Origin: Bacteroidales bacterium
GTDB lineage: Bacteria > Bacteroidota > Bacteroidia > Bacteroidales > VadinHA17
Length of the DNA stretch: 21,933 nucleotides
Assembly (NCBI GenBank): GCA_030692905.1
Contig: JAUYBT010000111.1
Coordinates: forward strand, 1 to 21,933
Reading direction: 5' to 3'
Below, piece after piece: positions 1-5,518 of the stretch (positions within the stretch are counted from its first letter, which is position 1; every line of letters starts with the position of its first letter). The notes under the pieces are model-generated. The model searched no databases. It was not told the DNA's origin and saw only the letters and a program-made list of their open reading frames with translations. The position numbers and the translations under genes are program-made.

Positions 1-66
1 GGGGAATCTGAGAGCAACACGACTTTCACCATCGTGAATTACCCTTTCAACTATCACATTTTTCAT
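1..66 (-). CDS. Probable tyrosine recombinase/integrase, N-terminal 22 codons only
   Basis: An open frame begins with ATG at 66-64 and runs off the left edge without a stop. It starts MKNVIVERVIHDGES and ends in RVALRFP. I recognise this as the style of N-terminus seen in many Bacteroidota site-specific tyrosine recombinases: a short beta-strand pair followed by a phrase such as 'R..L.FP' ahead of the SAM-like core-binding domain. Neither the core-binding nor the catalytic domain is in the window, so activity cannot be judged. A TAnnTTTG-like box (TATCTTTG, minus strand, 95-102) lies about 30 bases upstream. The gene would be transcribed away from the accessory region to its right, as in integrons or islands with the recombinase at one end. 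Only 22 residues support the call. Confidence 0.4.
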   Translation of the reverse strand, partial: MKNVIVERVIHDGESRVALRFP

Positions 67-456
67 ATTATGCAGCGAGCAAAATATAGATAACCAAAGA
101 TAAAATTTTAATCTGATTAAAGCAATGCCCCGTCAGTCACAAAAGCATCTTGCTATTAATACGCTGAAATACAAGTTGAGATAATGCTCTTTGTCTGACT
201 TTACCCTTTCACAATTAATACTCAAGTTAAACATAATAATTGAATTGGAGTATAACATTTTTAAAAAAACCTATCCATCTACCCGTAATTCAATACTTCC
301 CTGCAAATTCTCTATTATAAAAATCTTTCTGCAAGATTTATTTAACAGATCAGATGTATGTTGGATAAATATTTGAAAATCAATAGCTATATGTTTTATT
401 AGCTACATTTTTATACCTTTATTCTATACATTGATTTTGTTTATACTCTTAGAATA
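67..456. other. AT-rich stretch with no convincing gene
   Basis: This stretch contains short open frames only, such as a 61-codon frame at 191-376 that starts at TTG and resembles no family known to me. Apart from the minus-strand TATCTTTG box at 95-102, which could serve the recombinase, I see no RNA gene, terminator or repeat. Confidence 0.5.
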
Positions 457-558
457 ATGTGCAAGACTTCCTGCTTTTTCATTTTGCCCCTGCTCCTGAC
501 CGTTTCCTGTCAGAAGGATACAGATTGTAAGAACTGTAATAAAAATACTGGAATTTGA
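457..558 (+). CDS. Very small lipoprotein or truncated lipoprotein start (33 aa)
   Basis: ATG at 457 and TGA at 556-558 enclose 33 codons. The first 18 residues form a signal peptide: MCKTSC, a hydrophobic stretch FFILPLLLTVS, then the lipobox-like TVSC. Cleavage before Cys18 would leave a 16-residue lipopeptide starting CQKDTD and holding a CxxC pair (Cys24, Cys27). Lys or Asp just after the lipid cysteine is common in Bacteroidota lipoproteins. It may be a genuine micro-lipoprotein, or the 5' remnant of a longer lipoprotein, since many Bacteroidota lipoproteins begin with a similar 'SC.KD..C..C' phrase. About 600 bases of apparently noncoding DNA follow, which favours a remnant. No promoter or RBS is obvious. 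Confidence 0.35.
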   Translation: MCKTSCFFILPLLLTVSCQKDTDCKNCNKNTGI

Positions 559-686
559 TTCAGTTTTTCTTTTCTGCAAAATGAGGTTCCAAGCGAATTT
601 TCACTAGGTTGAAAGAGATTTAAAATGTTTGTTCCCGATCATTTCTACTCCTGAGGGGCAGATCCAATAACTTATGAATAAATCAA

Positions 687-704
687 GAATATTCCGGAAT
701 ATTC
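687..704. repeat. 18-bp perfect palindrome
   Basis: GAATATTCCGGAATATTC is fully self-complementary, with a zero-base centre between 695 and 696. It lies in noncoding AT-rich DNA with no start codon close by on either strand. It could be a dimeric-repressor operator or a remnant of a mobile-element end. Only the symmetry itself is seen. Confidence 0.5.
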
Positions 705-925
705 CTAATTTATAACCCATTTTATGGACTTCCCTGAAATAGTTCTGAGGATTATTGATACTATGTTTCCTCCTCTTTAGTTCGAAGGGAAGTCTGACTT
801 TTCATTACCAGATAACAGACTATAATACCCAGGAAAAATGCAAGACAGTATTCTATTTCAGATTTATCAGATTCAATAAATCCTGTTCAAAAAAATTCGA
901 TTTTTGTCCTGCCAGCTCCACCTTC

Positions 926-953
926 GCCCGCCGAAGCTTTAGCGTAGGCGGGC
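926..953. repeat. GC-rich hairpin repeat, REP-like
   Basis: Perfect 7-bp arms GCCCGCC (926-932) and GGCGGGC (947-953) flank a 14-base loop that includes AAGCTT. The element is strikingly GC-rich within AT-rich DNA, and CTTCG occurs on both outer sides. Short dispersed palindromes with GCCCGCC/GGCGGGC arms around a GAAGCTTTAGCG-type centre are, to my knowledge, common in Bacteroidota genomes. I see only one copy in this window, so calling it a dispersed repeat is an inference. Confidence 0.55.
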
Positions 954-1165
954 TTCGCATTTTATGACAACGATTCTGTAACTTTGAGATTTTAACCTTG
1001 ACAGATAAATGGAAATCAACCTATTTAATTTAGGGACTTCAATTAATAAAGCATACTTGAAAGTCGAACTAAGCTGGTTCCAAATTGGAATTTTTAAAAG
1101 AACAATGTTCATTGGTCAATTTAAAACAAACTTTTTAAACGAGTTACCAACCATAAAAAAAAGTT

Positions 1166-1861
1166 ATGAAAAAAATACTGTTTAATATATCGCTTTCTGT
1201 TTTAATTCTATTCCCAATTTCTTGTTTGAATGAGAAGAAAAAAGATACTATAGAAATTAAAGAAGGTTTTGTAGGTATGATTGGATACGGCTCTTTAATG
1301 TCATTGAAAAGTATGGAGCAAACATTGGGGCATAAATATAAGAACTCAATATATCAGGTTCATTTAATAGATTATAATAGAGGGTGGACATATTTTCTTC
1401 CGATCAATGACCCTCAATCAAATTCTGCTGAGGATTTGAAATACTACGGCTTTTTTCTGCAAAACAATGATAGCATTCCTTTTGAAGGAATGATGAACTT
1501 AAATATTGATCCTAAAAAGAAAAGTAAGATAAACTGCATTTTATACTTGATAGCTAAAGAAGATTTAATCAAGTTCGATAAAAGAGAAACAGGTTATCAA
1601 AAAGTAGATGTTACTGATAAAATTAAGGAGTATAGTTTTAATGGAGGTAGAGTATATGTTTATGAACATTTTCCTGACCATCAGTATAAATCTTCGTCCG
1701 ATATTAAAAAATATATCCTCGTAAAAGATTATGTTGACCTGATAACTAAAGCTTGTGATAGTATTGGAAAAAACTTTAGAACCGAATTTGATAAATCTAC
1801 ATGTCCTCCTTCTTCACAAATCGTAGCTTACGAAAAAATAGTCTGGAAAAAAGCGAGATAG
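1166..1861 (+). CDS. Lipoprotein with gamma-glutamylcyclotransferase-like (AIG2/GGCT) domain
   Basis: This 231-residue protein begins with a lipoprotein signal peptide: MKKILFN, a hydrophobic core, then PISC with the predicted lipid-bearing Cys20. The rest looks like the GGCT/AIG2 fold. The hallmark substrate-loop motif GYGSLM is at residues 40-45. Later, DKRETGYQKVDVT (138-150) matches the family region 'D..E....Y.RV.V', in which the catalytic Glu sits; here it is Glu141. Family members release 5-oxoproline from gamma-glutamyl peptides or amines. They are usually cytosolic, so an envelope-anchored copy is unusual. Codons are strongly A/T-ending, unlike the genes beyond 5.5 kb, which suggests transfer. 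The ATG follows an A-rich leader; no Shine-Dalgarno is evident. The substrate cannot be read from sequence. Confidence 0.7.
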   Translation: MKKILFNISLSVLILFPISCLNEKKKDTIEIKEGFVGMIGYGSLMSLKSMEQTLGHKYKNSIYQVHLIDYNRGWTYFLPINDPQSNSAEDLKYYGFFLQNNDSIPFEGMMNLNIDPKKKSKINCILYLIAKEDLIKFDKRETGYQKVDVTDKIKEYSFNGGRVYVYEHFPDHQYKSSSDIKKYILVKDYVDLITKACDSIGKNFRTEFDKSTCPPSSQIVAYEKIVWKKAR

Positions 1862-1981
1862 TTACCTGTTGCAGAAAAAACAAAATTTCTTAACATAGAC
1901 AACCATCAACTTTTTTGAATCAGAGATAAAAACTGAAATGATTTTTAAGTTAAATTCAAAATAAATCATAGTTTTATTAAA

Positions 1982-2923
1982 CTAATGATTCCCAATCCAG
2001 TCAATTAACTTCTTATCAAATAAATCTTGCTCCTCAACCATTGGGAAGTGGCCACTTTTCTCGAATAGATTGTATGACAGATTTAGGAAAACACTTTTTC
2101 TTTCTTCCCAAAGTATGTATGGGCATACATAATCATATCGGCCAAGTGCAAGAAACACTGGTATTGAAATCTCAGATCCCTCAATAATATCATAATCTCC
2201 TAAGATGGTAAGTTGTAAATGAAGAAATACATCCGTGTCATTATCAATAACATCGACAATATATGATAAGTCACCTTTTGGATTATACAATAATTTTGGT
2301 GACATGGCAATATATGTTTTGATATACCTTTCTTTTGGTGACATCTGAGTTAATTCATCGGTTGGAAGTCTTTCCCAATTCTGGTTAAAGATCATCTTCC
2401 TCTCATCTGATGCATCTGATTCCCAGAACTCATCACCTGCACCCCAAGCGGTGCTTGGTTTGCAACCTGTTATAATGATATGTGATAATTTGTCTGGATA
2501 CTTTCGTGCATATTCGACTGCAATAAATGCATGATGAGAATGTGCAAAAATGACAGTCTTTTCAATATCCAAAGCATCTATAATTGTATTAATATCGTCA
2601 AGGTAGGTATTAAGAGTTATTTCTGATATTTCCAACGAACAATTGGATTGTGCATCATGCCTTAAATCTGTAAAAATGAACATAAAATGATCTTTCAGTG
2701 CCTGTGATAATATTCGACGTGAGCTTAATGAATGACCGAGAACAATACAAGGAATTCCTTTCCCCTCTATTATATAATGTAATTCAGCACCTTCAACATA
2801 TACTATCCCAGATATTTCAGTATCTTGTTCATTACTATTGTTTCTATCAGAATCTGTTTGCGAAAAACAACTGGTAATAAGGAAGAAGTATAATAAAATC
2901 GAAATTTTTAAGCGATTTTTCAT
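1982..2923 (-). CDS. Lipoprotein alpha/beta hydrolase
   Basis: This 313-residue protein has a lipoprotein signal peptide: a hydrophobic stretch ending LITSC, lipid Cys19. An alpha/beta-hydrolase fold follows. Visible elements are the oxyanion-side strand 'IVLGHSLSS' near residue 61, 'FTDLRHDAQS' near 85, the nucleophile elbow FAHSHHA with Ser129, a candidate acid Asp264 in LGRYDYVCP, and the base His292 in KSGHFPMVEE. A complete Ser-Asp-His triad therefore seems present. The elbow is atypical: the usual G-x-S-x-G reads A-H-S-H-H. The substrate is unknown; esterase, lactonase or haloperoxidase-like roles are all possible. The gene is AT-rich like its neighbour at 1166 and transcribed convergently with it, with about 120 bases between stops. 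Its upstream side faces the phased ACTG array. Confidence 0.75.
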   Translation of the reverse strand: MKNRLKISILLYFFLITSCFSQTDSDRNNSNEQDTEISGIVYVEGAELHYIIEGKGIPCIVLGHSLSSRRILSQALKDHFMFIFTDLRHDAQSNCSLEISEITLNTYLDDINTIIDALDIEKTVIFAHSHHAFIAVEYARKYPDKLSHIIITGCKPSTAWGAGDEFWESDASDERKMIFNQNWERLPTDELTQMSPKERYIKTYIAMSPKLLYNPKGDLSYIVDVIDNDTDVFLHLQLTILGDYDIIEGSEISIPVFLALGRYDYVCPYILWEERKSVFLNLSYNLFEKSGHFPMVEEQDLFDKKLIDWIGNH

Positions 2924-3204
2924 TTAATATCAACCTGTTTTAAACCATTCTATTGAATATAGACAACCTTGCAATATAACACGCATTATAATATTCATAA
3001 AATTACTACAAAATCTAATTAAAGTAAAGTACTTCAATAATTTTGAAAAAAACAACTGTGCATAACTGTAACTAGAAATTACAAATGCACAGAAAATGGA
3101 AACAACAGTACACAACTTTTCAAAATTAGAGTTCAAAGCAATACGGGTATAATTGTTAATAGCCTGGTAGATTCTAGGAATAGCATACCTCTTTTATGAA
3201 CATA

Positions 3205-3240
3205 TAAACTGCGGTAGTACTACCAGTCAACTGCAGTTTA
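3205..3240. repeat. Nested inverted repeat
   Basis: Outer arms TAAACTGC (3205-3212) and GCAGTTTA (3233-3240) are perfectly complementary. Between them sits a separate 12-bp perfect palindrome, GGTAGTACTACC (3213-3224), directly abutting the left arm. The structure coincides with the first two units of the ACTG array, so one ACTG lies in each strand's arm context. It may form a cruciform or an RNA hairpin, or bind a dimeric protein. Confidence 0.6.
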
Positions 3241-3377
3241 GAACAAACCTACTGAAAGATTAAAATAACGAACTGCGGGTTTGATAATAGCTACTGCGTT
3301 AAAGATATGTGCTTACTGCTAAAAACATAATGCCTACTGAAATGAAGAACAAACGAACTGCGAAGTTAGATCATGCC
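3208..3377 (+). repeat. Phased noncoding array: ACTG every 21-22 bp, eight units
   Basis: ACTG begins at 3208, 3230, 3251, 3272, 3293, 3315, 3336 and 3357. The steps are 22, 21, 21, 21, 22, 21 and 21. No ACTG on this strand between 3205 and 3377 falls out of phase. Five of the eight continue as ACTGC followed by G or A, one as ACTGCT and two as ACTGAAA. The pattern 22-21-21-21 repeats, so the array reads as two 85-bp blocks of four units. Matching units across blocks are most alike: CCTACTGAAA then AACGAACTGCG, nine bases apart, occurs at 3248-3277 and again at 3333-3362. A ninth, degenerate unit (TCTG at 3378) follows in phase. The 21.25-bp period is close to two helical turns. The mix of 21 and 22 makes a translated repeat unlikely. 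Confidence 0.75.
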
Positions 3378-3576
3378 TCTGAGCTTGTGGGATTGGCTGC
3401 GTGGGTTCATCTGCTATGTGCAGTGTCACGGTATTCACCTGTTTCAATTTATTAACAATTATTTAACAAACATTTTTACGTGATTACTAAAATTAACACG
3501 ACTTTTGTCGCCACGAAAAGACAAAGTAAATCCTGATAAGAGTCAATATGTTTCATAATCTGACAGAAAGCGCTGA

Positions 3577-4191
3577 GTGAAAAACTGGTTTAAAAGGTTA
3601 CATATATGGAGTTTGCAGTGGGCAAACACAAAATGGGGTATATGGGCATTAGTTATCTGTGCGTTTGCTGATGCATCCATTTTGGGGTTACCTACTCCGA
3701 TGCTTTTTCTGGCATTAACATTGCTGAATATCAAAAAAGCATATAAGTATGCATTATTAGGGACTTTAGGAACATTGTCCGGTGCAATTGCAGGTTATTC
3801 AATCGGCCATTTTGCCTGGCTTAATGCACATGGAGAGTTTACAGGACTTGCACAATTTTTGTTTAATAATATTCCGGGGTTTTCCGAAGATATCTACAAT
3901 AAAATTCATATTCTGTATGCAAAATGGGACTTCTGGATTTTGTTTGTAGCAGCGGCGCTTCCTATTCCTTTTAAGATATTTTCTATCTCTTCGGGAGTTT
4001 TTGACATTAATCTTATAATCTTTTGTACTGCCACTCTGATCAGCCAGGGAATAAAATTCTTTCTATTGGCTATATTGACCATAAAATTAGGTCCGGAAGT
4101 TAAGAAACTATTTGAGTTTAACTGGAAACCTATTGCAATAATCGCTACGGCAACTATTGCTATAGTTATCGTAATAATTAAAGTTTTTTAA
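3577..4191 (+). CDS. YqaA/DedA-type (VTT/SNARE-associated) membrane protein
   Basis: This 204-residue integral membrane protein resembles the short YqaA branch of the DedA/VTT family. It has a short N-terminal amphipathic part (KNWFKRLHIWSLQWANTKWG). A re-entrant/TM segment follows with ADASILGLPTPMLFLAL (about 31-47), then a Gly-rich TM region (LLGTLGTLSGAIAGYSIG) and a later 'ALPIPFKIFSISSGVF' segment matching the conserved 'PIPFK...G' phrase. It ends in a C-terminal hydrophobic helix. DedA proteins are membrane proteins linked to lipid flipping and envelope homeostasis; the exact substrate here is unknown. The start is GTG at 3577: it directly follows an in-frame TGA, and no in-frame ATG occurs before the membrane core. 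A weak AGAAAG precedes it. Confidence 0.8.
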   Translation: MKNWFKRLHIWSLQWANTKWGIWALVICAFADASILGLPTPMLFLALTLLNIKKAYKYALLGTLGTLSGAIAGYSIGHFAWLNAHGEFTGLAQFLFNNIPGFSEDIYNKIHILYAKWDFWILFVAAALPIPFKIFSISSGVFDINLIIFCTATLISQGIKFFLLAILTIKLGPEVKKLFEFNWKPIAIIATATIAIVIVIIKVF

Positions 4192-4195
4192 AAAA

Positions 4196-4599
4196 TCATT
4201 TTTCTGCTATAATCAACATTTCAAAATCCTCTGTACTTAACTTATCATTTCTGTTGAAAGCCCCTAATTTTGCTCCGTAAATATCAATTATTTTAAAGTT
4301 GAGCGATTTCAAAAGCCAGGTTATTTCTGAAGGAACATAATATCTTTCATTGCATTCCAGGTCAATTTTATTACCAGAATCATCCGTAACGGTGGTTGTA
4401 TTATAATTACGAAATGTCATTAAATCAAAGGAATTCTTGTCATACCAGTACCGCAGCCGATATCCAGAATCCGGGCTTTTCGATTAAATCCAATTTCTGT
4501 TTCAATAAAATCGCATTCTCCAGGAGTCCCCTGGACAAAGTTCTCATTATCATACTGTAATCCGTAGTTATCAAATAATTTTTCGTACCATTTTTTCAT
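4196..4599 (-). pseudogene. SAM-dependent methyltransferase pseudogene with internal deletion
   Basis: The first part (4599-4420, 59 codons) starts MKKWYEKLFDNYG and carries the class I methyltransferase motif I, ILDIGCGTG (about residues 44-52). It then reads a few unrelated residues and stops. The second part continues in another frame from about 4442 to 4196, starting near YDKNSFDLMTFRNYN and ending DFEMLIIAEK, a typical C-terminal half of the same family. The stop of part one and an ATG of part two overlap (TAATG, 4422-4418). Together they code for roughly 135 residues, against about 250 for intact relatives. The missing piece is the part just after motif I, about 110-115 residues including the SAM acidic loop and motif IV. 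No second disabling mutation is visible. It is therefore a clean internal deletion with frame change, or an assembly join. Loss of function is very likely. Confidence 0.75.
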
Positions 4600-4722
4600 A
4601 ACGTGAAGAGTTAAATGAGAACGGCGTAAATGCGTAAAGGCGCCATGATTCGATAATGTATAAGCGAGAAAGTAAACTGGGTTTATAGGAGAAGTATGGA
4701 TTCGTAGTTACATTAGTCTGCT

Positions 4723-5436
4723 TCATTGATATACCCTTTTGATAAACTTTTTCTCGACCAGATAAAAAAATAAAAAAATCAATAATTGATTTAAAAAAGC
4801 CGCTATTAAACCATATTTTGATCCATACCAGATTGCAGTTGCATATGTCGGAAGCTGACCAATGCCATACATAGGATTATTAAAATATTTGTACGGACCT
4901 GTAACTGCGAAGTCGGTAATCTTTTTTCCGAGGAACATGTCTTTCCAGTAATAAATTTCGATTCCTACTACTTTTGCAGCCAATATTTTTATCGTAAATC
5001 CAGTGATAAACAGGATCACTACCATTGTGAATAAAAAATCATTTTGAATAAAGGGAAACAGACTCCCCGGGCTGGAGGAAGCAATGTATCCTATACTGAC
5101 ACCATTATGAAAAAACAATAAACCAAGTATCGCCTCATAAGCTAAATACCCTTCATTTTCATTACCCCATCTTCTGGTAAACCAATGACGAAGACCATTT
5201 TCTGAAAGGACAATTATTATAAAGCCTAAATAAAATATTTCGATAAGTATAAAATATAAAATTGCCAAGTCAGAATTATCATGCTGATATTTGCCCAGAT
5301 AAAATGCAAAAACAAGTGAGAAAATCAATGCAATTGTCCTGAATATTGTAGCATTTTTCGGAACATATCCGGCCATTGAAATCAAGAGTATAAGAAAATG
5401 ATTAACTCTCTTTATAAGATTAGTTATTGTATGCAT
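4723..5436 (-). CDS. PEMT/ICMT-like integral membrane methyltransferase
   Basis: This 237-residue protein has about six hydrophobic segments. The C-terminal half carries the signature of isoprenylcysteine carboxyl / phospholipid N-methyltransferases: TGPYKYFNNPMYGIGQL (about 179-195), which in the family binds S-adenosylmethionine at the membrane face. A later charged E-K-K close to the C-terminus (VEKKFIKRVYQ) fits the conserved Glu region. Likely substrates are lipids or small hydrophobic molecules, but sequence alone cannot decide. The ATG at 5436-5434 lies inside the truncated open frame at 5420-5518, so the first residues may come from the join rather than the original gene. It could be cotranscribed with the deacetylase upstream. 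AT-rich codon use resembles the left part of the window. Confidence 0.75.
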   Translation of the reverse strand: MHTITNLIKRVNHFLILLISMAGYVPKNATIFRTIALIFSLVFAFYLGKYQHDNSDLAILYFILIEIFYLGFIIIVLSENGLRHWFTRRWGNENEGYLAYEAILGLLFFHNGVSIGYIASSSPGSLFPFIQNDFLFTMVVILFITGFTIKILAAKVVGIEIYYWKDMFLGKKITDFAVTGPYKYFNNPMYGIGQLPTYATAIWYGSKYGLIAAFLNQLLIFLFFYLVEKKFIKRVYQ

Positions 5437-5518
5437 ATAGCTTTACCCCTGGAGAGTTTTCAATACAATTATCCCATTGTTTCCTGTCTATCTCATTGTT
5501 CTTATGGTAAACTATCAT
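5420..5518 (-). pseudogene. N-terminal remnant of the deacetylase operon partner
   Basis: An ATG at 5518-5516 overlaps the stop of the deacetylase gene in the classic ATGA arrangement. It opens a 32-codon frame starting MIVYHKNNEIDRKQWDNCIE and ending SPGVKLYAYNN before TAA. I recognise the style of a Bacteroidota hypothetical protein (GNAT/FemAB-like) whose start reads 'I.....EID...WD.CI..S....YAYSWYLD'. Here the match ends exactly after YAY, and what follows belongs to the methyltransferase gene. The translational coupling implies a real gene once continued from here. The remaining several hundred codons are gone. The family name is from memory and uncertain; the truncated, coupled frame is seen directly. 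Confidence 0.5.

Larger units (their letters stand above)
559..1165. other. Intergenic region with two inverted repeats and no clear gene
   Basis: No frame here resembles a known protein. The 70-codon frame at 755-967 runs through the GC-rich hairpin and looks fortuitous. The stretch holds an 18-bp palindrome (687-704) and a GC-rich hairpin repeat (926-953). AGTTACC occurs at 1142-1148, just before the next gene, and again at 1860-1866, at its stop codon. I give that pair little weight because it is only 7 bp. Confidence 0.5.
2924..3576. other. 653-bp divergent intergenic region carrying the phased ACTG array
   Basis: The region lies between divergently transcribed genes, the hydrolase to the left and the YqaA-like protein to the right. 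About 280 bases next to the hydrolase are AT-rich with no convincing gene; a 68-codon minus frame at 2930-3136 has no recognisable domain. The central part, 3205-3378, holds the ACTG array and a nested inverted repeat. A 36-codon frame (3373-3483) has no family resemblance. Promoters for both flanking genes should be here, but I see no clear -7/-33 pair. Confidence 0.6.

Noticed and set aside
191..376. 61-codon plus-strand gene with TTG start
   Set aside because: Low-complexity Ile/Leu/Asn-rich text with no promoter, RBS or family match.
755..967. 70-codon plus-strand gene
   Set aside because: Its C-terminal part runs through the GC-rich hairpin repeat, and it resembles no known family.
2930..3136. 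68-codon minus-strand gene upstream of the hydrolase
   Set aside because: It has no recognisable domain and AT-rich composition like the surrounding noncoding DNA; long Phe/Ile/Ser frames arise easily here.
3205..3380. CRISPR array
   Set aside because: The conserved part of each unit is only 4-6 bases, with no 24-40-bp direct repeat, and no cas genes are present.
3205..3440. Integron attC site
   Set aside because: A GTTAGAT at 3365 fits GTTRRRY, but no paired RYYYAAC site with the right internal arms was found.
3373..3483. 36-codon frame after the ACTG array
   Set aside because: It has no family resemblance and begins inside the last array unit; it could be real, but nothing supports it.
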